DNA from: Ganoderma boninense
Lineage: Eukaryota > Basidiomycota > Agaricomycetes > Polyporales > Polyporaceae
Length of the DNA: 64,000 bases
Assembly: GCA_002900995.3 (NCBI GenBank)
Contig: CM035304.1
Location: forward strand, 6,340,134 to 6,404,133
Direction of reading: 5' to 3'
The translations under genes were made by a program, and so were the position numbers. Shown piece after piece: positions 1 to 11,371 of the stretch (its first letter is position 1; every line of letters begins with the position of its first letter). Below the pieces are notes generated by a model. The model was not told the origin of the DNA. It was given only the letters and a program-made list of their open reading frames with translations, and did not search any database.

Positions 1-816
1 GGTAGATGCGTTACCAGGGTTGGATAAGGCTGCAGGGGATGAGAGGTACGATTGGGTGGACGACGTTGCGGAACTTCCTAATGTCCTCGTTCCTTGCCTT
101 GTGGGGGACGAGGATTGGATGGTGCCCGACGGCGTCGATGTTGGCATCGTCAACTGGCCTGTGGACGTTGATCTGGGTGCCTGCGATGCGCTGCTGACAG
201 TGGGACCGGGAGCGGGCTTCGATTCGGGGAGTGATGGCGACGGAGGTAGAGTCGGCGGGGGCAACTGTGGTTGCGAGGTGGGCGGTTGTGGGGTCGGATT
301 GCGGGTTACTGTGGGCGCTGTCCTGCTGGTCGTAGAACACGCTCTCTTGGTCTTGGTGTGCGTTTTTGACGTCTTTTTGTCATCGTCATTGTCACTGTCC
401 GTGTCGGAGCTCGAGCGTTCTGAACTGTTATGATCTGAGGTGTCGCTTGAATGACAATCGTCATCGTTGTCCTTGCGGACGGAGAAGACATGCACAGCAG
501 CGCCTCTTGAGACAGCAAAACCGAAGGGGAAGGCGAAGTTGGCGTCCGAGACCATGTTTTCCTCGGAGAAGGCAGTGAACGTAACAGCGAAATGATGCTC
601 GCCTCGAGGAGTGGAGGCAACGGTGATGGTTGCGGGCTGGCGGCTAGAGAAGAATGTGTTCTGGGCAACGCCCTTCTTGCAGCGCGGGAGTCGAATATGT
701 GGGACGAACTTGAACTCGAGGGTGAATGCGCGGTGTTGAATGGGTCCCTGGGCGTAAGCACCCGGAAGTAGGAGAGACAGCACTGGAAATGTGGCTGAAT
801 GACAGTCAGCGCAGTC
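1..816 (-). CDS. Array gene 1: Ser/Thr/Pro-rich surface protein, 3' part cut by window edge
   Basis: One minus-strand frame is open from about 816 to the left edge. It starts with a short hydrophobic stretch ending A-Y-A-Q, which looks like the end of a signal peptide. An ectodomain of about 100 residues follows, ending in an acidic D-N-D-D-D-C motif. Next come an Asp/Ser-rich linker and a long Ser/Thr/Pro-rich stalk. The DD-x-C type motif recurs in the genes at 4.3 and 10.5 kb, placing this in the same family. No ATG lies in this frame, so the start must be in an upstream exon, probably between 820 and 960. The membrane helix and tail fall outside the window. The role is unknown; a cell-surface or wall-associated glycoprotein is inferred from composition. 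Confidence 0.55.
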
Positions 817-819
817 AAC

Positions 820-1724
820 TTCGTGCAGTGCGGAGCTCAGATATCCTGACCTGAAAGGCGCGATACTCAGCGATGACGGTCAAGGGTCTAAGTAGAGATG
901 CGAAGGGCAGCACTGCGACGTAGAAGTGGTCAGGCTACTCGTCTTGTACAACATAATTAGGGTTTGGCTTAGCGTGGCGATGTTGACGGCAAAATGAGCC
1001 CGTAGTCCAGGAACATTGCAACGTACGCCGACCGTAGTAACGGGCAGCGACCCACCTCTTCTTTCCGTGATATTTGCAACTAGCCGAACAGGGGCAAGAC
1101 AATATATATATATTCTCGACTTGAACGGTGAGAATGGTGAGCGTTCATGACGTTCATGAGCCTACGTGGCACAGGATCATGATGCTACGAAATACTCACA
1201 TGTGTATTCCTCCGAATTAGACGAATTTGTGACTACGGCTGCGGAGGGTACGATCGTCGGTGAAGCCACTATTCAGGACATAGTTCTGGCTCTGATATTT
1301 CCGACATCAGATAGATGGGCATCTACAGGAGAAGTTAGGATGTGCTCGCTTCAGCAACGGTCGTCGCTACGTCGTTTAGCTACAAGCGGAATACGGTCAC
1401 AGGATACAACCGGACGTCGCTGGTGGAAGAGTGCGAAGGCTTGGGCGTCGTGATGCTCACAAGTCGAGCGAGGCGTCAGGAAAACATGACCTCGACGCTC
1501 ATTTCGTCCTGCCAACGAAGACGAATCGAGCGCAAGGCTGTAGGCTTCTCAGGTCGTTATCCGCATTTTCAGCTATGGTGCCATTGATGGCTAGGTGAAG
1601 TTGTCTGCGTGATTACAAGTTCCGTAAGTCATCACAGAGACAAACTCCGAGTGCCGCAGTTCCTACTATGCATCGCCGAGTCAATCTAACCTGCACCGGC
1701 AATCCAATTCAGATGCCACTCACA
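820..1724. other. Intergenic stretch between array genes 1 and 2
   Basis: No convincing coding signal. It may hold the first exon of array gene 1 on the minus strand near 820-960. A short TA-rich run (tatatatata) lies near 1103-1113. Confidence 0.4.
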
Positions 1725-2867
1725 TCACCATTCGACCCTTTCACCATTGTTCCTCATAGAATTCTCAGCGATGTTGTCCGCCCCGGGGAGCGCAAGTGTT
1801 TCCGAAGATGAAAGATCTTGAAGAGCGGACGGCGGTTGAATATGGACGCCCAGGTAGTGTGCGGCGACCGCTTCGTGCAGGGATTGGACCGAAGCATCTC
1901 GCGCCAGAGGCCGAGCCTCTCCTGAAGCCGGGGAGGGATACGTGCCGGGCGTGTACGCTTCCGAACGTCCATCCTCAGACCCAGCCTTCTCCGCAAATGG
2001 GAAGCCGAGCGAAGCAGACTCGGAGTGCCGCGAGAGGTCTGGCCGAGGATCGAAGTCCGGATCGACGGACACGGAGCCGAACCCTGTCCAAACGGAGCTC
2101 ACGCGGCGGCTCGAGCGTCCTGAGTGAATAGGTTTGGAAGTTGCAATGGGAGTCGTAAGTGATCCATGAGCGCATGCGTCGAGAGAACGTTCAGGTTAGA
2201 GGCAAGCTCAAGTGAAAGGGTTATCGGACGTACCGCCGTAGATGTGCGGCTCGAGACGCCTCTGCGAGCTTCCAATTGACGTTCGTCTCGATCTCGAGGA
2301 TCGAGAACCGCGGCGGCAGAGGAAGAAGAGCGCAAGAGCGCTCGCGAGAAGCACTGCGAGTGCGCTGAGGGCGATGGCGACGATGGTACCGATGCTGAGT
2401 GGGTGCGGGTCCGATGGCAGCGGCGATGCGTTAGAAGGGAGGAGGAGGGTTACAGTGACGCTGACTGCGGAAGTCGGCGCCAAGGAGCTCGTGGCGGATT
2501 CATCGGCTAGAGCGCTCGCGGAGGTGGATGAGGCCGCCGACAGATGTTGCGAATGGAAGGATGACGATCTGGACCCGCTACGGTTTGAGTCATCTGAAAG
2601 GCTCGACGTGGTTGTCGATGTTGGTAATGAAGGGGATGTAGGGGAGTTTGCAGTCGCAGTGGGAGTATTTGGAGAGGTCGAAGGAGAGATAGTTGACGTC
2701 GCAAGAGTCGTCGGATTATTTGCAGCACTTAGTGCCGGTGTGGCGGCAGTTTCTAGCGAGCAGCCAAGGCTCACCCAAGGACCCAAATTTACAGCAGACG
2801 AGGGAAGAGCGGCTGCGACCGAGCACCAACACTTCGTGTCCGACGGTTGGCATGGAGAAGTACTCAT
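1725..2867 (-). CDS. Array gene 2: single-pass membrane protein, stalk, helix and tail exons
   Basis: Two exons are clear. Exon 2234-2867 encodes a Cys-containing segment (C..SDTKCWC), a Ser/Thr-rich stalk and a membrane helix (IGTIVAIALSALAVLLASAL) followed by C-R-R and basic residues. A phase-1 intron (2120-2233, donor GTACGT, acceptor CTCAG) joins it to the tail exon 1725-2119, which starts R-S-S-R-R-V-S-S-V-W-T-G. The same splice position and tail motif occur in the genes at 7.7 and 12.1 kb. This tail stops at R-V-E-W and lacks the VQSVEA end of its relatives. Ectodomain and signal-peptide exons probably lie at 3.0-3.7 kb, but the frames there do not join cleanly. Confidence 0.6.
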
Positions 2868-2961
2868 GTTGACGATGTTTCCGAGGCTCGTTTTGAGGAA
2901 TAAGTGGCGCCGGAAGAGAAACTGAGCGATACAGAGTGGTCTCCGGATTTCGTTTTTGCAC

Positions 2962-3780
2962 TAGGAACGAGAGATGAGGCGCCTGGGAAGTTCATGAGCT
3001 GCTTCAGACAGCACTAGCACGGAGAGGCCACGAAATGTGGTGTAAGCACAGCAATTAAATTTGGGTCGACGGAACAAATCCACTTGCCTCGACGCCCTGC
3101 ACGTAGCCAGAAGGGAGATGTCTCGGGTGAGAAGGGGTGGGAGGGTCGCCGAACACAGCCAGACCTCTGTACTATTAAAGCTGCCAGTGGGCCCGAGCGC
3201 GGCTTCCATCTTCGCAGCTTCGTCAACTCGTTGACAGGACCGGGACAGCGCTTGGAAGTAGAGGGGCCCAAGACATGTCGTAAGACGGTGAAAGTATGAG
3301 GAATTGAGGGGACAGCGGCGACAGAGAATCCGTCGGGTAGGCATGTAGGATCAAGAGCGATCAGCGTCGAAGAACGGGACGCCTCAACAGGATTCTGGCG
3401 TACATCAGATTCGAAAGAACTTGCGACATATGGGCCCAGACACAGAGTGTCGTTCCGTCCGAAGAGCTCCGAAGACTTCTCTTCATGGACGGGAGACACT
3501 GAGTATTGGTAAAGCCGGAGTCTTGATGGGAATAATGGATGGGCGGCCCGCGAGTCAATTGTTCCCGTCGCCACGACAACGGGAACTCAGAAGTTGAGCG
3601 CGCTATGCCCTCGGAGTTAAGGAGACGGACAGCAGTTTCAAGGCTGACTGCAGCGATCGACAAGTTGAAACTGCAAGTGATCGTCTGGGTGCGACGGTAT
3701 GCATTGAGTACGAATAGCCTACCAGGCTCATCCAAGTCCATGGCCAAATCCAACTTCGAGTACAAGTCCGGCTCCCTGCT
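2962..3780 (-). other. Probable 5' exons of array gene 2, not resolved
   Basis: Several short minus-strand open stretches lie here in different frames. One has N-D-T-L-C-L-G-P-Y then an acidic and Ser-rich run. A block near 3240-3290 aligns at nucleotide level with blocks upstream of the genes at 8.2 and 12.6 kb (shared CTACTTCC or CCACTTCC followed by a similar hydrophobic-coding run). That supports homologous 5' exons, but no consistent exon chain was found. Decay is possible. Confidence 0.3.
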
Positions 3781-3955
3781 CCGCGTCCGAGCTCCTCTCG
3801 GCTTAAGCTTTCACTGAGCACCCACAATCTCGGCTTTAGACAGGATTGCCCAATGCCAACGTGTGATTGACTCTAGAGGGCGGAGAGGGCGGAGAAGATT
3901 TAAGCTCGCTCGAGCGCGCTTGCATCGTCCCCGAACGGGTCGCGCACCTCTTGAA

Positions 3956-5292
3956 CTACCATTCGCCGGGCCCCTCTCCGACTTCAGGCATCGCCCAAGA
4001 CTCGTCCGAGGTATGCACAATTCGCGTTCCGTTCGCAGCAGCATTCTGAAAACCTGATTGGAGGCCGATCGGTCTGTTATGGCCGGTTTCCTCTCTCATC
4101 CCATTCAATTGAGGACCGGTCGTCCGAATGGTACTGGTGCTGGCTCGCTCCGCCCCGTATTTGGGCTCAGGATCGGGCTCGGAGCCTATCGCGAGCGACC
4201 CGAGCCACGACAAAGTCCAGACGGAACTGAGCGGCCGGCTCGGGGTTCCTAGTGAATCCCTCGACAACGTCATCTTTCCGTTGGAGCGCAGCAGGAAAGA
4301 GCCACGAACGTACCTTCAGAGGACGTCAGCTTCCGCTCTGGAGAGTCCGAATTTGCAGAGTTGCCCCTGCGCTTGTGAAGGAAGCGGAAGAGAAGGAGGA
4401 GCGCTGCTACGACGATGCTGGCCGCAACAAAAACCCCAAGCGCGATGCCGGCGGTGGATGCAGGGGTAAGGTCAACGTCTGGGTCTGCAGTAGGGGTGGT
4501 AGCGGCAGAGGAGGACGATGTTAACTCGGGAGATGAGAAAGTAAGCGTCGATGGTGTCGATAGATTGGCTGCGGGTATCCCAGAGTCAGACGAGGCCGCC
4601 ATCAGTGTGGCAGATATAGAAGGTAAGGACGTTGTGGAGCCAGTTTCAGTGGCAGTGGTCTCTTGCTCCGGAAGCTGGCCATCGTGCGAAGTCGCCGAAC
4701 TATCCGGAGACGTCTGGCTGGAATCCTGAGCTGAAATCGATGCGATAGATCCAGGAGAAGTCGAAGCGGACTGGGTGGAGGGAAGTAGAGTGCGCGTATA
4801 CGTAGGGGACTGCGTTGGAGGAGACTGGGCACTCGATGGAGGAGGCGTCGAGGTAGGTGTACTGCCAGCCGTAGTATTTGTGCGGCACGTCTTCTTTGCC
4901 TGGCTGGGTGGGGTTCCCCCCTGTCCTGGCAGAGTTTTTGAGGCGCTGTCCCCGTCTTCGCCCGAGCCGCAGTCGTCGTTCGAGGAGCGAACAGCGAGGG
5001 CGACAGCATCCAGAATAGCGGGATTCAAATGTAATGCGATCGCCGCTGACAGGTTCGCTTCCACAGGACCGATGAATGTCGCCACGGAGGGATAGGGAAT
5101 AGGGAGAGTGCCGGTGGAAGTGATGGCAGCGAGCTTGGGATGGGAGCCGAAGACTGGCATGCCGGCTGGTGTCTGTAAAGCAATCTTCTTTGGACGAGTA
5201 TCAGCGTCTGACTCAAGGCCAGTGTGCAGTGTGGGATGAGCCCGTACAACGAAGACGATAACTGAACGACTATGAGCGTGGTTGAGGGTCAT
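3956..5292 (-). CDS. Array gene 3: membrane protein with S/T-rich stalk and SSVWT tail
   Basis: The large exon 4314 to about 5292 encodes an N-terminal hydrophobic stretch, an ectodomain of about 100 residues ending N-D-D-C-G, a long Ser/Thr/Pro stalk, a membrane helix (TAGIALGVFVAASIVVAALL) and a basic cytoplasmic stretch. A phase-1 intron (4249-4313, GTACGT..CACTAG) leads to the tail exon 3956-4248 with S-S-V-W-T-L-S-W-L-G. The nearest relative is the gene at 9.85 kb (S-S-T-W-T-W-S-W-L-G). The frame stops at 3956. In another frame the sequence runs on through V-R-D-P-F-G-D-D to a stop at 3900, matching the QDPFADP stretch of that relative, so a tail frameshift is likely. An ATG at 5292 is possible, but an intron over the N-terminus cannot be excluded. 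Confidence 0.6.
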
Positions 5293-5359
5293 GAACAGAG
5301 CTCGGAAGATCTCACCTAAGAGACAGAGGAGGCAACGGGAATCGAAGGAGAAACACAAG

Positions 5360-5925
5360 GGTGGCGACGAGAAGCGGAACAGACTACTACATATATTGTC
5401 ATGTCGCGACCGCGCGAAGTTTGGCGTGGTGTGGCAACGTTTACGGCAGAAAATGGGCCAGGAACAGTGGACCCTATACCAGGCCGGCCTATGACGTTTG
5501 AAACCGAGGCGAAGAGCTGGCAGATATTAAAAATCGACACTTCATTAGTATGCATGCCACAGGATAGGGCGGGATGGATGGTGGGTAAAACGAAATGCTG
5601 GCATGGTCCTTCAGGAAGTCTACTTGAACGTCGTAGCATCAGCAAAGAGAACTACTTATAAAGATAAATATAAGAAGCCATGGGAGTCGTCACGACATCG
5701 CTTACTTACCTTCAGCTGTTTTCGCCACGGTTGGGACAGGCCGCTTGAGAGAGAGAGAGAGAGAGAAGATATTCCGCGAGCCGCAGGCGCCAGCCTGGGG
5801 TACCGCTTAAAAAACCAGCACACGTGCAGGTACACGCCTACCGGAAATCCTGCAGCTGCCCCGTCCGAAACCAGTATCTAACGCGAGACATCAATTCAGG
5901 TAACGCTTATGCGAACTTTGTTGAT
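5360..5925. other. Flank between array gene 3 and the retroelement; (GA)n microsatellite
   Basis: No gene seen. A perfect GA microsatellite of nine or so units lies near 5749-5767. Confidence 0.5.
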
Positions 5926-7541
5926 TCATTGGACCAGACCAGCATCAGTATTGACAGGAGGGTCCCGCATGGGTCGCACCAGGGGGGGTAGGAGTTGTAT
6001 GGTATGGAACACAGCCTGTACGTATTCACCGAGCACGGGAGCAACATCCGGCCGCTCCAAGAGCAGGGCTAGCACTTCACCCGGTCTTAGGGGGGAGACC
6101 GACAGCAGGTACGTGACATGTATTTGGAACTTCTCGCGTAGCACCGTAAAGAGTTCCGCCCGCGGCCGGGCCAAGAGGTCGCTCCCACAGTCAAACAGGG
6201 CATGTACCTCGTCCTCAACGCAAGCCTCATTGCTACACAAGCGGCATATCCTCCTGTGGCGGGGAATGTCCTGCCGGGACCGACGCAAAACCTCCACCGC
6301 AAGAGGATGCTCGGACGCGACAAGGCGCACCAGTGCGTCTCGGGGGCCAGCGTGTTCGACCTCAGGCATGGGCGCCAGGCGCAGAAGAGTCGGAGGGCCG
6401 AGGTGGGGCGGAGTGAGCGGAAGCGAGCCTGTATGATCGGGAGGCGGGCTGACGCCATAGTCGTTTCGTACAGGTGCTGTGCCAGGGAGCTTGAGAGGTC
6501 GCGAACCGCGCATGCCAGGCTATCCAAGGATGGACCCCGCTGCCAATCGCGCAAGCGGACCGGGACAGGGAGCGCGGCAAGGGCGTGCAGGACGTCGCCC
6601 CACCAGGAAGAGTGCATCGCACACGCAGTCTGGACCGCCTCTTGCAACGCGAGCTTTGGGAACCGAGGCCCATCCCGAACTACGTACGTGGCATACCGTA
6701 GGGCCAGCTCCATGCGTCGGTAACGGATGGGCCAGACCCCAGTCTCGGTGAAGAGCGGGGCAATTTGCGAGTGCGCACTAGCACCCAGCAGTCGGCGGAG
6801 GTACGAGCGCTGCAGGACCTCAAGCGGGGCGAGGCAGCTGTTGCTAACATCGATGGCAACTTCACAACCAAACGTCAGGTGCGGCTCAACATGAGCGTAG
6901 TACAAGGTACGCGCAACGCGGGGGGGGACAACACCAACATGGGACTCCAGGGAGAGAGCTGCGCCCGCTGCACAGCGAGCAGCCATGGCCTTCTGTGTAT
7001 AGCGGGGGGCGAAGATGTTGGCGTGAGTGGTGGAGAGGTGGATGCCGGTGTATTTGGCCGAGTCAGACAGGGTGAACGAGCCACTCTGGACCGAGAAGAT
7101 GGGAAGAGGTTCCGGGAGGCGGCCACACGCAAGCGCGAGCGTTTTTGGCACGTTCAGCAGTACGAACGTGTTGGCCATGTACTCCGAGAACTGGTTGAGT
7201 TTGTCCTGGGCCCCGGCTGGGGACAAACTGGTCAGGGCCATGTCATCTGCCAGTTCCATGTTGGTGAGTATGGTCCCAGCTAGGTCAACATCGTCCGGGT
7301 GCGGCACCAGACGGAAGTCGGAGATGAAGAGGAGCCAGAGGACTGGGGATGCAGGGTCGCCGGTGAGGATCCCCGCCGCCGCCGCGAAGACGTCGGAGTG
7401 CTCGTGATTGTGGCGGACAACATAGCGCAGGCTAGAGTATAACAGGCGCAGCCAATCAATGAGCGGGCCAGCTGCGCCCCACTGCAGCAGCTCTTGAAGT
7501 GAGGCTGGGAGACCTTCGAACTTACACATGGGCGCGGACAT
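5926..7541 (-). mobile_element. LINE-type reverse transcriptase remnant, 5'-truncated and frameshifted
   Basis: The minus strand encodes the C-terminal part of a non-LTR retrotransposon reverse transcriptase. Visible marks are G-I-L-T-G-D-P-A-S-P (RT motif B type) and E-L-A-D-D-M-A-L in place of the usual (Y/F)ADD active-site box. A thumb/connector region of about 250 residues follows, and then a zinc-binding tail with C-R-L-C..E-D-E-V-H-A-L-F-D-C. The first part is open from 7541 to about 6450. The zinc-binding part is in another frame (about 6513-5926), so at least one frameshift lies near 6440-6510. The fingers, the palm motif A and any endonuclease are absent. The element sits between two array genes. 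No poly-A tract or target-site duplication was identified, so the borders are approximate. Confidence 0.75.
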
Positions 7542-7700
7542 CGAAGTTTGTGGCTCCGAATGATCCGAGAGCGTCGTTTGTTCAATATTGCAATCTCAGC
7601 TTAGTTCTGTATCCGAACTTCAAAGTCCGCTTACGCGGTAAACATTACAGGAAATGCTCGAGTCGGAGAGGCCCTTCTTTGCAACTGTAAGCACGCCCAC

Positions 7701-8855
7701 TCACAACGCCTCTACACTCTGAACTCCTCCGGAACTCGCGGTCACGCGACTTGCTCCAGACCTGCGCCATTCGGCCAGCTTTTCGCCGTCGTGGTTCACA
7801 GGCTTCGCTGTGGTGTAGTCGATCCCAGTGAGCGCAAGGAGTTCCAAAGATGTCGACGAAGCTTGCAAGGCAACTCCCTCGTGCAGGGAGTGCACGGAGG
7901 TGTCTTGAACGAGAGGCCTAACCTCTGTCGGAGCAGGGGAGGTACACGCTGACGCGCCGTGCTCAAGCTTCTCTGGATTTGCGAACTGGCAGCCGAGCTG
8001 GTCGGAGTGCCGCCACAAGCTCTCCGAGGGATCAAAGCAAGGGTCGACAGAGACAGAGCCGAGCCCCGTCCACACAGAGCTCAGGCGGCGGCTCCAGCGA
8101 CCTGCATGGGAGAAAAAATGGTGGAGATGACATCAACAGAATGCTCAACGCTGAGTCCAAGGCGGAAGAGCGAGGGTTCAAGACGCACCGCGATGTGTGT
8201 GTACCTCGATCTTCCTAGATCTTTGCGCACGGCCGCGACGGCAGAAGAGCAAAAACAGGGTGATGACGCTGGCGAGAAACACGGCGAATGCGCTGAGGGC
8301 GATGGCGACGATGATCCCGGTGTTGAGCTGGTGGCCGGCTGGCGGCGGCAGCAGTGATGTGGTGCTGGGCTCGACTTTACGGGGGAGAGAAGGGGATGGA
8401 ATGAATACGGGAGAAGTCGAAGATGTAGTCAAGGGGAAAGCCTTGGGATTATCTAGGATGGAACTCGACGAGCCGGACAAAACCGTGGAATGTTGGGAAA
8501 GGGAAGGGGAGGACGACTGCACGGACGCGTTGTCGCTACCGCTGTCCGTGGCACTCGACGTTGAATGAGTGGAGGAACGACTGGGGGGACTGGTACTGAC
8601 AGGAATAGACCTGGTGGCTGTCGGATTTGATGTGGAAGGAGGGGTTGTAGCGGTAATAGTGGGTTTAAATTTTGTCGATGGTGGGTCATTATAACTGGTG
8701 TATCCTTTGCATCCACTTTTCTGTACGGGGAGAGTGACTATCTGGCACAAGCATGAGACATCTGAACATGAGGGGATATTCATTTTCTCGAGGTATCTTG
8801 ACTTTGACTTGCTCAGTCGAGTGACGGTGATTTGGGAAAGCACGACGCCGGACAA
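7701..8855 (-). CDS. Array gene 4: single-pass membrane protein with VQSVEAL C-terminus
   Basis: Exon 8189 to about 8855 encodes an ectodomain end with a C-S-D-V-S-C-L-C pattern, a Ser/Thr/Pro stalk, a membrane helix (TGIIVAIALSAFAVFLASVI) and a C-R-R-G basic anchor. A phase-1 intron (8102-8188, GTGCGT..TGCAG) joins the tail exon 7701-8101. The tail starts R-W-S-R-R-L-S-S-V-W-T-G-L-G-S-V and ends S-S-G-G-V-Q-S-V-E-A-L. Its closest relative is gene 2, but this copy keeps the full tail. The first exon is unresolved; homologous blocks upstream (9.0-9.2 kb) suggest it begins there. Role unknown; a surface glycoprotein with a conserved tail ligand is inferred. Confidence 0.65.
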
Positions 8856-8879
8856 GCTTCGGTGGGAAAGGCGACCGAG

Positions 8880-9320
8880 GACTCAAAGGAAGTCGGCCGG
8901 ATGAATGCGTTCAGATGATCCGAGTGCAGAGACTGCACAAATCACAATATAAGCACAGGAACACGACTGAAACGACACCGACCTCACCTCACGTACCTCG
9001 GTAGGCTGCTCGCAATCGGTTGAGGGGGGGTCATCATCGCCGGGAGAGACTCTCTTACTTGAGGAGGACCCGAGACAATGACGCCCACCAGTCATGCTTG
9101 ACAGGAGCGGAACGATGCTTGGAAGTGGAAGGGGCCCGAAGCCAGCCAGCTGACGATGGAGAACGCATTGCGACCTGAGGACATCGCACAGAAGGGAAAA
9201 AGGATCCTTCTCCGGGCCGGTAAAGGCGCAGCCGGAGATGATATCACGACGAACATCGGTCAATGTCACTGAGCGCGGCAACTGAACGGATTCTGACGTA
9301 CACATTATGATCAGATTGGC
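8880..9320 (-). other. Probable 5' exons of array gene 4, not resolved
   Basis: The minus strand carries a hydrophobic-coding block (L-P-L-P-S-I-V-P-L-L-S-S) near 9100-9140. It is homologous at nucleotide level to blocks upstream of genes 2 and 6. No consistent ATG-to-donor path was found. Confidence 0.3.
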
Positions 9321-9404
9321 AAGTCCGAGTCTGCCTCACTCGGACAGAGACATCAGCAAGTTCGCCAAAACGTGGCAAAGGAGTGGCAATTGTTTGCCAC
9401 GTGA

Positions 9405-9495
9405 TTTTCAGGTTTGCAATCCATCGGAAGGTTTGCCATCCATTAAAATCCATTGACATCCATTAAATTCCCATTGCCATTCATTGCCACTCCAA
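9405..9495. repeat. Imperfect CCATT-rich tandem repeat
   Basis: Short, imperfect copies of (T)CCATT(A/G)A and TTGCCA(T/C) follow one another between array genes 4 and 5, giving a T/C/A-rich low-complexity run. Confidence 0.6.
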
Positions 9496-9849
9496 TGCAA
9501 CGGTTTGGTCAAATGGCTGATGGAGCATCCTGGCCTACGAAGACACCCTTGCCCGCACGGAAAACCTGCGAGTGAAGCATGCGAAAGGTCGAAACGAGAT
9601 GTCCCAGTAGCCATACCGACGGAGAACTTAGAAGTTGGGAAAACGTGCGACGTACTGAACACCCACTTGTTCAACATGATGCACCGCCCACGGAGACACT
9701 GTACGTCGCAACCGAGAAGTTGGTGAGAACATTAAATGATCGTCCGGATGCAGTATACATTGATTGGGGCTTCCAATTTCCTCGAGTCCAAGTCCGAGCC
9801 CGAGTCCGAGTCCGGCTCCCTGCGCCGTCACCTAGCTCCGCTCAGCCTT

Positions 9850-11262
9850 TCATTGGGCCTCTACGCTCTGGACGTCTGCAGAGCTGGCTACCGTCAACGT
9901 CTGGCTAATCCCGGAGCGCCGAGGGTCCGCGAACGGATCTTGCGACTCCTGCACTCGCACCCGGCCTGTCTCCGAGTCCGGCGTGACGTTATGCCCGTCC
10001 GAGGGATACATCGCTCGCACTCCGTAACTTGAGAAAGGAAGAGTGGCAGCCAGCGCGAGCACGTGCGCAGCGCCGCTCGAATCTTCCGGCCCCTGCCTCG
10101 GCTGACTCGGAGGATCATACGCCTGTTCGACCTCTTCATGGACATGGACCGCCAGAGCGGCCGGGACAGACGGCGCACCGAACGCAACCATAGTCGCGCT
10201 CCTGTCCGACTCCGACGCCGTATCCCGGAACGGATTGTCCGAGGCGTTCGAGTGCTGGCTCGTCCTGCGTGCGTCCTTGCGCTCCTGGGTACTGGCAGAG
10301 TCGAACTCCGAGCCTATCGGGAGCGACCCCAGCCACGACCATGTCCAGGTCGAACTGAGCACCTTGCTCGCAGCACCTGCTCGATCCGGACGCAAAATCA
10401 ATTCCGGGCGACGTCAGCTGGGAACGAGTCAGAGTGGAGGTTGATGCAAGGCGGACGCACCTTCGGACCATCTCAGTTTCCGCTGCGCAGAGTAGCCGTT
10501 GCGCCGACGCTTGCGCTGTCTGAGGAAGAGGAAGAGAGCGGCGCCCACGAGGAGGATGACGGCCACAAGCACTCCCAGTGCGATACCGGCTGCGGACCCT
10601 GCGCTGAGTCCTGAAGACGCAGTAGCCGCGGCGGTAGAGGAGGACTGTGAGGAGGTGGCGATGGAGGAGGACTGGGAGGTGACGATGGGGGCCGAAGATG
10701 TGGAGAGGCTCTCGGCAGGTAGCGAGGGATAGGACGAGACTACGAAGGAGGTAGATGTGGATGCGGATGTAGCAGAGTTAGAGGAAGAGGTCGTAGCCGT
10801 CGTCAACCCTCCTGTAGTAGATTGCGCAGACGTAGCGCTCGACGGAGGTTGACTGGAACTATCAGTTGCGGAAGTCGTTCCTGCAGTCGAAGTCGTACCA
10901 ACAGTCGAAGTCGACGAGCGATCTGTGGTCGTGGAGGTAGATTGCTGAGTTGACTGTGACTGAGTCTGTGCAGTGGACTCCGACGTAGATTGAGTCGAGG
11001 AAGACGGATTCAAAGGCGCGCCTGGACCCGGGGGAGGATTCGGCGGAGAGGCGTTCGTGTGGCACGATTGACCAGGCGGCCCGGCTCCTCCAGGACCGAC
11101 GCCTCGACCACACCCATCGTCCGAGATGTCGCGAAGAAAATTGGCAGAATAGAACGAGGGGGTAGATACTGCGAGAACAGTGAACGTCGCGGAAGAACGA
11201 CCGCCCGGAGGAGAGAAGGTGGTGACCGTCGTAGGCTTGGGAACGAAGTCGAATACTGGCAT
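9850..11262 (-). CDS. Array gene 5: membrane protein with long S/T stalk and VQSVEAQ C-terminus
   Basis: Exon 10461 to at least 11262 encodes a short ectodomain (A-M-P-V-F-D-F..D-D-G-C-G-R-G), a long Ser/Thr-rich stalk of about 150 residues, a membrane helix (AAGIALGVLVAVILLVGAAL) and an R-Q-R-K-R-R-R-N basic stop. A phase-1 intron (10377-10460, GTGCGT..GAGCAG) joins the tail exon 9850-10376. This tail is the most complete of the family: S-S-T-W-T-W-S-W-L-G-S-L near the start, an N-P-F tripeptide, Q-D-P-F-A-D-P near the end and S-S-A-D-V-Q-S-V-E-A-Q at the C-terminus. The nearest relative is gene 3. The signal-peptide exon is probably at 11.27-11.65 kb, where a strong donor (CTGAG|GTGAGG) exists, but the frames do not join. 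Confidence 0.65.
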
Positions 11263-11371
11263 AGCGGCGGATGCTTGCACAGCCTTCTCTGGACTCGGAA
11301 GACGATCAGAGCGAAGGACACCGCGCTGCGGTGGACGAACTCCTGCGTGTCAATTGGAAGAGTGGTGCTGA

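Noticed and set aside
2242..2925. Plus-strand 227-codon frame
   Set aside because: Antisense to the Ser/Thr-rich stalk and helix of array gene 2; no homologous features of its own.
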